Source: Pyronema omphalodes (Eukaryota > Ascomycota > Pezizomycetes > Pezizales > Pyronemataceae). Taken from it: a DNA stretch of 64,000 nt. Under the pieces are notes generated by a model, which was not told the origin of the DNA, ran no database searches, and worked only from the letters and a program-made list of their open reading frames with translations. A program made the position numbers and the translations under genes. Positions 24,788 to 36,100 of this stretch are shown piece after piece (within the stretch, counting starts at the first letter, position 1; each line of letters opens with the position of its first letter). The stretch is taken from the NCBI GenBank assembly GCA_024516155.1, contig JAJJXM010000041.1:380001-444000 (forward strand), in the 5' to 3' direction.

Positions 24788-27261
24788 TAAGCTAACCTAC
24801 CCGGCTACCCCTGGTACTCTACACGTCATGCCCTACGCCAGGGCAATTGAAACGCCACAAGCAGCATCTTGTTTCTCCTTGAGCGTCACCACACCGCACC
24901 TTACCAGCCACAGATTTTTTTTTATCTGTGATCTATCTACCGAACGTTTTATCGTTTTTGTCCATGTAATATGTATGGTGCTATTTATTGGAGCTATGTA
25001 GAGAACTATATACATATCGGTAGAGAGACAGAGATTGCCGAAGCCCCTACATACGGCTGCCATTGTTTCGTCCCTAGACTCCACACCTACATACCAAACC
25101 GAAAAATTCAATGCGTTCTGTGCAGTAATAGGTTTCTGCCTATCCCGTGTTTTTCTGCAGGACTTGTCTACAGCTTCACATATCTGACATGTAGCGACGC
25201 ATGCGGTATTCATGACAGAACGTTTCTTTGTAGAGAGTACATGGACCGAAAACTCCCCTCCCTGATAGAGTCAAATAAAGGCAATACGTATATAATAAAA
25301 ATTCATGTTGTAACGATTACGCTTCTGTAAAACTGTAACTTCTGACATATGCCGGTTGATATGGAACTATTCCATTCTATTATCATTTACGACCCCGCTT
25401 TTTTTTTTTTTTTTTTTTTTTTGCATAATTCTCGCTTCAAGGATGTATGTACAGAAGACAAGAAAAGAAAACAATACCATGCCGCCATACCGCCATGCGA
25501 TACGTAATATGTCCAAGAAGCGAAATGTAAAAGAAGCGAAGTTTCGAAATTGTATTATCGGAGCATTTTTTTTTTTTTTGCATGCGGAACATACTTCGTT
25601 GCAGCTACACGGCAAAAATCCCCTATGTATGGTTTCCCTATGGCTCCCGGTGCCCTTCGGTTCTCTTTGGTTCGTCTCAAAATCGTAAGTAATGCGGGAA
25701 TGCATAAAGATGTTAAAATAAGAATACCATACATAACCCCCCGCAGCGCTTGCAACTGAGCTGACTGGTTCGCCTGGAATCGAGGGATCCTTGTAGCGGG
25801 GCTGCGGGGTTAAGGGATTAGTTGGGGATTGTGTAACGTTGTGTAACTTTGTAGATGCTGGATGCCCAGAGGCTCAGATGCCGCGTAGCAATAGTTTAGC
25901 AATAGCAACGGCATATGTAGCAGAACTACAAATTCTGATGGACTTCCTGGGAATAGGTAAAAAAATTTTAGAGCCTTATGATATAGCTGATGTGAATTAT
26001 ATAATCATGGAAAAATGCTTGTTGCTTCATGGAAAGAAGTGCTCTTGGCATTTAGGTCCGTTGTGTAGGGTCAAAACTTTGGCGAGGTGATATAATAGTG
26101 CGCTGGACTTGCCTAGCTTACCGTTGTATCAAAATATAATATGGATAATTCTGTCGTCTTGTTATTAATGAAAATTATCGTTGTGATTAGATACGGCACC
26201 GGAATGTTTTGCAGGATTGATGAGAAAAGGGTCTGGTGGGAGAGATGATTGAGATTTCACAGGTCAGCTTTGCGGTACTGTAGATTTCTATGGTACAAAC
26301 ATAAACGATATATGTGTATGGTTTCTATGTGGGTTAGATACTAATCTAATAGTTACGAAATACAATTTCTACTGGAGATTAGCCCTGATGACAGAGTACG
26401 TGATGTATGTTGTTGTGGCGGATCATCGATGGCTTGAGTGTAGTGTAGATACAGCTTGAATGGTTTAAACATACAGTTACCGGCATATTATTTGTCTAAG
26501 ATATGGCAGATACAAGATATCCGGCCCAGATAACTGGCATCGTCTACGCCTTTTATACCCTTCTGTTGACTTTCTCTTCGCTCTAATATCTGTTGGGTTG
26601 TTCCTCGTGAATAATGCCTGCGACGACCCTAAACTATTGGGAATAAATTAATCGTTAAGATGGATTCTACAAGAAGAAGCAATCTACGTGATAGAATTAA
26701 TCCCAATAATATACCGTTGTGTTAAAGAACTTTATCTATAAGACTCAGGGTTCAACCATGAGAAAGAATCTAGAGCCCTAAATTTTGAGACTCCTACCGA
26801 TATTCTTCAAAATTCACCAACTTGCATTTGAATAGTACGTCGAAATTATGTTTATCCAATGATAAAGAGCAGAAACAGGGATTGAGATGCCACTATAAAC
26901 CACTTATCCTACATTTATAACTCTGTAGAAAGAAACCGTCACAATACTAATATATAGTCTAAACATGGGATACCAATATACAATAAACATTCAGTGTTTA
27001 TCCACTGTATACTCCCCTAATTGACTAGGTATGAATGGAAGACAACCGATTACTGATTGTATTATGCAGAAGCACGTCGACGACATAATGTAATTTTCAC
27101 AGCTTAGATATGGTCCCGACTCCCGAGTTTGAGAGCCACTAGGACTTTGTAATAAGGGTTGTGTTCATACAGAGGGAATTTAATGGAATGTGTTGCGGGT
27201 TTGTATAGTGTTTTGATGACGGGTTCGACGAGGTTTTGGTAATATGAAATTTGTGCTGAGG

Positions 27262-27580
27262 GTTGTGAAGGTTGTGAAGGTTGTGAAGGTTGTGAAGGTT
27301 GTGAAGGTTGTGAAGGTTGTGAAGGTTGTGAAGGTTGTGAAGGTTGTGAAGGTTGTGAAGGTTGTGAAGGTTGTGAAGGTTGTGAAGGTTGTGAAGGTTG
27401 TGAAGGTTGTGAAGGTTGTGAAGGTTGTGAAGGTTGTGAGGGTTGTGAAGGTTGTGAAGATGGTGAAGGTTGTGAGGGTTGTGAAGGTTGTGAAGACGGT
27501 GAAGATGGTGAAGATGGTGAAGATGGTGAAGATGGTGAAGATGGTGAAGATGGTGAAGATGGTGAAGATGGCGAAGATGA
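27262..27580. repeat. 9-bp minisatellite, about 35 copies
   Basis: Units of GTTGTGAAG up to about 27490, grading into GATGGTGAA units. Because the unit is a multiple of three all frames stay open and give artefactual VVK, TFT and NLH repeats; it is not coding. Confidence 0.95.
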
Positions 27581-28117
27581 TTATGGTTATGGGGCACAGT
27601 CGCCTAGGATCACTAATCATGATTCGTGATTCGTGATTCGTCGATGGCTTAACGAATAAACTAAACAACCCAAACCCGGCCCAAGGCATGGGCTATAACT
27701 CGACACCGTATCCAGCCCCCTCCCCGCCCCATAAAGTTCAAAAGCAATTGAATTCCTGAGGGTTTCTTTACTCAATTTGTTTAAGTGATAGTCTACTTGG
27801 TTCACTTGGTTCACTTTTCAAATAAATCAAAATACAAATACGCCGACATGCTTATACATAATACAACCAAAAGTAAGCAATGAGTATCCAACCCACAAAG
27901 CCAAGTTCCTCAATTAATGACTAAATGATTTTCGCTTCATATTTATTTATTCCTACTTTGAGCTTCTTGTCACTGGTTAGGCAGAATATTCTATTAAAAA
28001 TTTACCCTCTCTCCACCCCCCCCGGGTTGAACCGAGTGATATGTCATTTACCAGCAATCACAGATCATCACGCGTTGTCATGAAATATCACTCAGTATCA
28101 CGCAATTGCTAACGAGA
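27581..28117. other. Intergenic, between minisatellite and SINE candidate
   Basis: AT-rich sequence with short direct repeats such as GATTCGTGATTCGTGATTCG (about 27620-27640). No gene or element recognised. Confidence 0.4.
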
Positions 28118-28455
28118 GGGGCGGCCCCAGTAGTGTAGTGGTATAACTCCCTGCAACTGCGTAAAAGCAACGGGTTCGAGTCCCGTGTCGCTCCCACAGG
28201 TATTGCTTGGTTACCGGGGTTTGTCCTCACGGAGGTTTACCCGGGGCTCAGGATAAGTGGTCACGCTTTCCTGATCTATGCCTCCTTAGGTGTAGACGAG
28301 TGTTGGTGGAATGGTTGTGTAAAAATGGGTGTAGGAGATTAGGGGGCCTTATTAGGAGACTTCGGTCTCGAGGACAGGAAAAATGGCTGTACCAATTTGC
28401 TTTCCCCGCATGGGCCTAAAAAGGCCTCGGTCGGACGTATGATTAATAAATAAAC
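28118..28455 (+). mobile_element. tRNA-derived SINE candidate
   Basis: The head carries a perfect Pol III A box (TAGTGTAGTGG, 28131-28141) and B box (GGTTCGAGTCC, 28173-28183) at tRNA-like spacing, with a good T arm (ACGGG/CCCGT). The D, anticodon and acceptor stems do not form a proper cloverleaf, so it is not a functional tRNA. A GC-richer body of about 240 bp, unlike the AT-rich flanks, follows and ends in an A-rich tail (ATTAATAAATAAAC, about 28440-28453). Head, unrelated body and short tail is the SINE layout. No target-site duplication is clear and the exact ends are uncertain. Only one copy is in this window. An alternative is a tRNA pseudogene next to an unrelated GC-rich segment. Confidence 0.6.
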
Positions 28456-31424
28456 ACCCCCTGCGGTTATAGCCCCTGGCAAAGCACTAAGCACCGAGGC
28501 ATAACCTACCTTTTATTTCTTTCTCTATATCTGATAATAGTGATGATGAATCCTTCGACTACTGAGTAAGAGCGGTCTATGCCCGTCGCCGATGATGACT
28601 TAATCAAGAGCAATGATACAGTAGTCTTGGATATATACGACATGAACAAACTAAAATTCGTATTTTAGTCAGCTTAAAGAAGCTGATTAGGTGTTTGCTT
28701 CATCCCTTATAGGCTTCGTAATACAAATCCTGGATTGGTAAGCGGGGTGATGTGCTTTGATTTTCCTTCGTATGGATTATTTGATCGATGCTTGTCTTGG
28801 TTCTAGACTCTTGGTTAAAAGAATCTAAAATCTGGGTTATAGATTCTGAATACAGGAAGGAATCATCTGGAATCCAGTACGTATTGAAAGAGCGGATATT
28901 GAAAAAAGTATAGCACAAAGCTCTGGCCAGTTTCTGTGTAAGTCATGCCTGGTAAATTATTTTGACTTAACATTGGAATAGATTATAGAGTGTAGTGGTA
29001 TGTTATGGTTCATCGAGACATGTTGAAAGGTACCTTCAACTTTGAAGGCTGGGGGGTTTATGATACCGGGATTCGTACTTGTGATCATCAGAGTTTAACG
29101 AATTCTAACAAAGGGCAGAGAATAGGAAACTGAGAGGCATGAACTCAGAACGGGCGGTTATTCGATGAATGTGGTGTGGTGCACATAAAAGAAGTTATCG
29201 AGGTGTTATCAAAATATACACTAAACAGGTGCATCAATAAAGGGCCGTAGTATCAAGTACACTTTCAAGCGGATTGATATAGCGACAAGTGATAATATCC
29301 GAACCAGGTACATAGCCTTGGCAAATACTCCATATACATTCGTGAAGTTATCTTCTCAACTCATTATGTCTCTTTCTGTCTTGACTAATTCCAAAATAAA
29401 GAAGATATTGATGATAGTACACTAAACTTGAAGCCCAATAGCTTATAGATTGAACTAGCATTTAAGGAAACTTGTATCTCTTCCCGAATACCGGGTTTGT
29501 ATCATGTATACTACCAAGGGGTCCAGGATCCAAGGAAATACCAAACCAAACATCTTCCCACGAGAACTACAAGATTCAACCGGAATCACAATACTTGAAG
29601 CCATAGCTACAATATACATACCAACCCCAAAATATATAGCTCATCCTACCAATGACATTCCACGGAAAAAAGAAAAAAAAAAACAGCAAGCCAATAGGAT
29701 CATCCGAGTGATTTGACATGACCGCTCATATTCTATGGTTCGTGGTCCACGGTCTTGAGAACTTGATAGGTACGGATACTATTATACAATGATATTATAA
29801 ACAGATTGCATACAAAATAGTGGATTCTGGGGGTATTTTAATGCTATTTTCTGTTGTTTTCTGTTGTTTTATGCTATGCTATGTTATGTTATGAAGTTAG
29901 CATAATAATGCTCTACGTGTCTTTACTCTACCTTACTTTTCCTTACCTGGCCTGGCCTTACCTTACCTTACCTGGCCTTACCTTTCCTTTCCTTTCCTTA
30001 CCTTACCCGGCTTTACCTCATCCTATCCTACCTCCCCTTCTCTCCAACAATCTCTACTAATAAATATCCAGCTTTTCCCTGCGACCTCGTCACCCGCTAT
30101 TTCTTTGCATTCGCGTACATAATCTCTTACGAACAACTATTGAGCCATAGTCCAGTAATTTTCAGCCAGAGATGATAGATCGGTGATGGGACATAGGAGA
30201 TAGAAGATTAACATAAATTCCCAATCTCGGAATAATTTTCTGATTTATATTGAGACTTGGAGTGGAGGTTAGGGGTTGGTGGTTGGCGAGATATTGAGGA
30301 GGGGGAATGCGAGATATGTGGGATATGTATGTATAGTAGAACATTACGATTCACTGGAAGGATGATAAATTAAATGATAATACATGGAAGGGGTTTCCGT
30401 TTTTCTTCTTTCTTTGTAAGATGTAGTGGATGCGGGCTGAGAGTGTTGTTAGGGAGGGTGCACTGTGGTTGCGTGGTCTGTTTGTGTGTTACGATTCTGA
30501 TTATGTGGGGGTTGGTTTCGGCGTTGGTGCTGATGTTTGGAGGTTACTTTTATTTTTGGGGGAGGGTATTGTTTTGACTTTAAAGAGGGGAGGAAAGCTT
30601 TATGCGTTCTTCTTTTCTTTTCTGGAAGCCCGGAGTTTTTCTCTCTGTTTTTTTTTTGTTTTTGACTTAAACCCTCGATCGCAGTCCCATTGACCAGTGG
30701 TAGTAACTTATATATCCTGTATTTCGGATTGTCTATAATAAAAATCATAAATAAATGATATCAATACTGTCTATAATTCCCTCTATTTTCATAATTTCTA
30801 TGATTTCCATAATTACCATTATTCTCATCTATTTCTATAATCTCTGTACTTTTATAGCTTCAATGACTTTTTTTACCATCTAATACCTATTGTCTAACAA
30901 ATAATTTTCCGTTTTCCCGTTTTTTCTCTCTCTTTTTTTAAATCGAAAAAATTTCAAATACTTTTAAAACCCCTATCCCCCTCCCCACACAACTAACCGA
31001 TATAACATAACAGGTGTAACAGGCATAACTGGAGTAGCCGGTGTAAATGCTATAGACCGTTGCTGATAATAATGACAATGATGATGTCTCTGTAGACTTT
31101 TGTAGAAATGTCTGTGCTTATCCTATTCGAAGTATATCCGTTAGCAATTTGTAAATTTATCTCTATAGTCCAACGAATCACCATCCCCCATAGTCTAACC
31201 CCCCCCCCCCTCCCCCCGAAGCCCAAACCCCGAAGTTGAAACTCATACCAACGACAACAGCAAAAACATCTGGAATGATCAAACTTACATCTTATCCACC
31301 CCCCCTCCCCCCAAATTTCCACCCATTTCACTCCTCCACCGAATCCCAATCCCAAATACACCCCCCTTCACTCCCTCCACTTCCCATTCGCCTCAGCCTC
31401 CACCTTCCCCTACACCTCCACCTT
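28456..31424. other. 3-kb AT-rich intergenic stretch
   Basis: No gene is supportable. Low-complexity blocks include CTGTTGTTTT and ATGTTATG-type repeats at 29850-29895, ACCTTACC-type repeats at about 29930-30010, and a C11 run near 31200. Confidence 0.45.
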
Positions 31425-31748
31425 TTATTCATCCTCATTTACCTCTCTCGCTCTTTTAGTTCCCTGGTATTTACAACCACCTCTAATTGCCTGCACTTCC
31501 CATTCATCCCCTCCATTCATCCTCTTCGCTTCATTCATTCCACACAAGTCATTCGCTCCACTCATCCGCCTAACCCGTCCCCCATTAATATCCCCACTCT
31601 TAATAGCCCTAGTAGCAGCTTTATACACTAAATCTGCATCGAGGAATAGGTTGTTTTTGTGGTTGTAGTTACTGCGGAATGGGGTTGCAGTACCTGAGTT
31701 TGGAGGTGGTGAGGGGAGGGGGCTTAGAGAGTGGTGGGGTTGTGACAT
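31425..31748 (-). CDS. Possible hypothetical protein, first exon
   Basis: A minus-strand frame starts in good fungal context (TTCACAATGTC) after a plausible leader and reads MSQPHHSLSPLPSPPPNSG, a disordered Pro/Ser-rich N terminus, then a more structured segment (NLFLDADLVYKAATRAIKS). Beyond that it becomes Gly/Arg/Asn-rich and may be non-coding. A potential donor (GTAAAT) lies near the 3' end, so the true gene could be spliced and the given end is uncertain. Family not recognised. Confidence 0.3.
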   Translation of the reverse strand: MSQPHHSLSPLPSPPPNSGTATPFRSNYNHKNNLFLDADLVYKAATRAIKSGDINGGRVRRMSGANDLCGMNEAKRMNGGDEWEVQAIRGGCKYQGTKRAREVNEDE

Positions 31749-33154
31749 TGTGAACGAGAGGGTAGGATTCGCAGGATGTTCTGGACCTTGGTGGGTATAG
31801 AACTTTGATGACTTGGCAAAAGAAAACTTTGGATTGGTGAATGGTTAAACCATCACTTGGAAGTAAAAGGGAGGTCGGGAAAGCTGAGATGTAATTTGAA
31901 GTCCACGGGGGATATTAATGGGGGATGTTCTTGGGGTTATATTATGGGGTTTTTGGGTTTTGGTTTACGGTTATGCAGGCATGGGAAACGGGTAGGGATA
32001 AACGCTGCCGGGGAAGAAGGTGGGGATTTCTTATTGCTTGGAAGTGGTTGTCGGGGTCGGCGGAATATATTTAGTGGAGAACATTTGACGTAAAGTTGGA
32101 AACTATTGGAATACTGTTTTTCAAGGTTCAGCTGTAGAGACTATAATAAACGGTTTTAGACTTGCAGCGGGTCGTTATAAGTTAACCGAGAACCATTAGT
32201 TTGGATATCAGGGTGCTCAAGACTAGCTAATGAAATCATTTGTTGGAAGTTGGTTGGATAAATACGATTATTCTATTAATCATGTTAATTCGGTTCATGT
32301 CCGGGTAATCAATGATGAGGCTGATATCTACTCGCTCAAATTGTCATGAAACCAGAATTCGAAGAAAAACCAGAATTCGAAGAAAAACACACACTCATCA
32401 TTGATCACGAGACCATAGAATAGAAACATATGCAACTTGGGAGGTTTTATGCACACTTTATTTGACCCCGCTCAGATTTAGTTTTCATGATTGATGCATA
32501 TTTAAGCGCACTTTGCTCTAGTTTTAGCTTATCGCCAAACATCCTGGACCCCCCCATGCTACATACCTCGAAATTGAACGACTTTCGACCTTAACGCCTG
32601 CAGTCGCTGTCATTTGCTGTCAAAGTCAAAGTCAAAGTCAGCAACCAGCAACGAACTTCCTGACAGCAACCAACACCTACATACCGACCTTACCTATACC
32701 TAAAAACTACCTTCCTCCTCCACACCACGTTCGATCCCCCCCCCAAAGGCACACGCTCAACTATACAGCAAATAACGCGATTTCCCTCCAATTGTCTTCT
32801 GCTACGCAAGCTCTGCGTGTTCTGGATGGCTGTTGCGCATGGCAAATAATCTACTACGTCAGTCAGAGTAACCAGGAAGAGCTTTTAGCAGCAAATCTCA
32901 TAGCGGCCAAACGGGCTCCCGCCGCCAAAGCCTCCGCCGCCGCCAAAAGCCAAAAAGTCAAAAGCCAAAAGCCAAAAATCTCTCGATTTCTCTCGACTCT
33001 CTGAAAATCTTCTCCTCGCCTCCGCACGACATTGAGGTAGTTATCTACTATTTCCTCTCGTCCTTTGCTCTGTGCCCATCATATCATACACCGCCCCGCT
33101 CGAAGCCACTCGCACCTACGAGCTTGAAGCAACATTTCTATAGTTCATTTATTC
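31749..33154. other. ufd4 upstream region
   Basis: Holds the ufd4 promoter and leader. There is a two-copy 17-bp direct repeat (AAACCAGAATTCGAAGA, about 32350-32383), a CAAAGT hexamer repeat (about 32621-32640) and C-runs near 32550 and 32740. The 300 bp before the start codon is pyrimidine-rich. A 70-codon open frame at 32792-33004 lies within the likely leader and has no family resemblance. Confidence 0.45.
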
Positions 33155-36100
33155 ATGCCCCCTCGCAGAGTCACCCGTTCCACTGCGAGTGACATTAGTG
33201 GCTCAGCCTTACCACCATCAGCCCCAGGCCAGAGCACTTCCACTTCCCCACCAGCACCCGCGACACTTTCAGCAGCATCAGCATCAGCGTCAGCAGTAGC
33301 AGCATCACCAGCAGCAGCATCAGCAGCAGAAGCATCGCCAGCAGAAGCAGCAGTAGCAACAACGCCGATTAGAAGTCTTCGGAAGCGGAAAGCGAAAGAT
33401 AACACAATCGCATCCCCTGCAACTACTACGGGCGAAGCAAGAGCTCCATCACCATCTCCAAAACGCATAAAAAGCAACAGCAGCAGCAACAGCACCGTAG
33501 CCTCAACTGCCAGCACCGTCGCCAACCCCTCCACAAACACTGCCAACACCTCTACCACTGCTACCACTGCTACCACTGCTACTACTACTACAACCACCAC
33601 TCGCAAACAATCCTCGAGCAACAAATCTAAAGCTACCCCGCGTCGTCAGAGTAAGAAGAATAATAATAAACTAAAGATGGCCGATCAAGGGTAACTATTA
33701 CTGTCTCTCCTTGCCACTCTTCCGTCTACCTTTCTTTAGTTAGTGAATGTCATGCTGAGCTTGGACCTACGTGTTATAGAACACCCGAATCAAACAACCC
33801 TACGCCACATCGACACAACGGGTCCTCCTCCTCACGACGGAAAGGCAACCAAACGCAAAGACCTCCACCTGGTGGGTGTTCTATCCTCGTTTTCCCCCTC
33901 CACCTTCCATCCTTTATTATCATTCACTCAACCTAACCTGCCATGTCTTCAACAGATGCATCCAAATCTACACCAGGTCAGAAATCTAAACGGTCTATTC
34001 ACCCCCCCGCCGATAACGATGTCGTGATGGGTGAAGCCGGCTCTGCCAACCAACAACCGAACGATGATGCGGATCAGGACGAGGAGATGGCATATGCCCC
34101 AACCGACGTAGACGATGACGTAGACGATGAAGAGAGATACGAAGAGGAGGATTATGACCGAGATGACGACGACGAGGATGACGATGACGACGACGGGGAC
34201 GGTTTCGAAGGAAATTTCGGTTCTTCCGCTGACCCTCATCTTCAACTTCGTGCACTCTCGGGATACCTTGTGGGAGCGTCCCCACGATTTCGGGACCTCC
34301 TCGAGAAACTTCGAAAACGGGACGATCCAAATAAACAATTCGAAGCTCTCAACGACCTTGCTGAGTTGTTGCTTTGCTCGACGGAAGATAACCTCTCCGG
34401 TCACTTTTCTCCAGATCAGTTTGTCAGAGAGTTGGTGCACTTGATGCAAGACCAGGGCCCATTCGGAGAGAACCCTAACACTATGCTCCTAGCTTGTCGC
34501 TGTCTTGCAAACATGATGGAAGCCTTACCATCCTCTGTATCGAACGTTGTTTACGGTGGTGCTGTGCCTGTGTTATGTGCCAAGTTGATGGAGATACAGT
34601 ACATTGATGTTGCGGAACAAGCTTTGAGCGTAAGTCCTGCTATATATTGTCTGTATTCTGACATTTACTGACACCTTATCTTTAGACACTGGAGAAGATC
34701 TCTGTCGAGTTTGGAACGTCTATTGTTCGTGAGGGTGGTTTAACGGCATGTCTATCATACCTGGATTTCTTCGCCACCAACGTTCAGCGTACAGCGGTAA
34801 CAACAGCTGCGAACTGTTGTCGACGCATTCCAGAAGACAGTTTCTCGACAGTAAGAGATGTCATGGGTATCCTGCGCGGCGTCTTGAAGAGCAGTGATCA
34901 AAAGGTCGTTGAACAGGGATGTCAGTGTGTGGCGCGAATTGCAGAGAGCTTCCGTAACTCTCCCAAACGGCTTGAGGAGTTGATGTCCAAGGAGTTGTTA
35001 GAGACCATTCTGCAGCTCTTGCTACCTGGTAGCACCAACATTGTCGGCGCCCATATTCATACCCAATTTCTGCGAGTCTTGTCTAGCACTGCGAAGGCCA
35101 GTCCAACACTGTCCGTCGAGTTGCTCAACATGGGAATCGTCGATACTTTATATCAGATTTTGACGGGAATTTCTCCGCCAGAAGGCGACAGCCCAACGCT
35201 CAAGACAGATTCTGTAATGACGATGCAAGCTCTTATACATAAGCCTCGGGAACAGATTTTCGAAACTCTTAATGTTATCTGTGAATTGTTGCCACATGTT
35301 ACTGATAGTATGATATTTCTACTCCTTTCTGTCTTATTCGACCGCTGACAATACCAGATGAATCTTCCCCACGTGAACAGTCACCCGGATCAAAAGAGGA
35401 ATCCCCTAACAGTATTCGTCGCCGAATGTTACAAGGAGCCAAACCAGCACTAAAAAGATTTGCCTGGATCCTCTTGCCTACCCTTACCGATGCATATACT
35501 AGCACTGTGAACTTGGATGTACGGAAGATGGTATTGATAGCTCAGCTCCAGATGATATCCAATTTGGATACCGACATTCTCGAAGGCGCTTTGTCTGGAA
35601 TCCAGTTTGCCTCCCATTTGGCAACCATCCTCACCCAACAGGATCATCCGATACTGGTATATAACAGTATTGAAGCAGCCGAGCTTTTGCTACGTCGCCT
35701 ACCCGGCATTTACCGTGATCATTTCTATAGAGAAGGTGTTATCGCTGAGATTGAGAAGATTGCATCAAAAACTCCCACACCCTCCATTTCGACGGGACCG
35801 ACAGTATTAGACTTAATACCACCCGAGGATGATGTTTCGGACTCTGAAGATGGTGACGAACACATGGGCGGATCGTCTCCTGTTAGTTACAGGACATCCG
35901 CATCAACATCAGCAGCCAACGAAAGAAATAGTACCGTTATTGAGCGGGCGAAACAGTTTGTTGATTTCCACAACTCAGCGGAGACTGATACTATGAAGAG
36001 CCGAGCAATTGAAATCATGAACACTTTGTCGTCTGTTGCAGAGGGATTGAAGGCCGAAAAGGTCCCTACCAAAGCGTTTGAGATGCTCGCTGGTTACTTT

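Larger units (their letters stand above)
22753..27261. other. 4.5-kb AT-rich gene-free stretch
   Basis: No gene can be supported. It contains recurring TGTGGCTAG motifs (23541-24787), an inverted repeat (24229-24375), and T-runs at about 25399-25422 and 25567-25579. Open frames are short and T-run or low-complexity driven. Confidence 0.5.

Noticed and set aside
28119..28192. Functional tRNA gene at 28.1 kb
   Set aside because: A and B boxes are perfect, but acceptor, D and anticodon stems cannot form together; SINE head fits better.
33943..34629. ufd4 starting at the Met at 33943
   Set aside because: That Met lies in a good intron (GTGGGT…CAACAG), and the upstream exons join in frame; kept only as an alternative.
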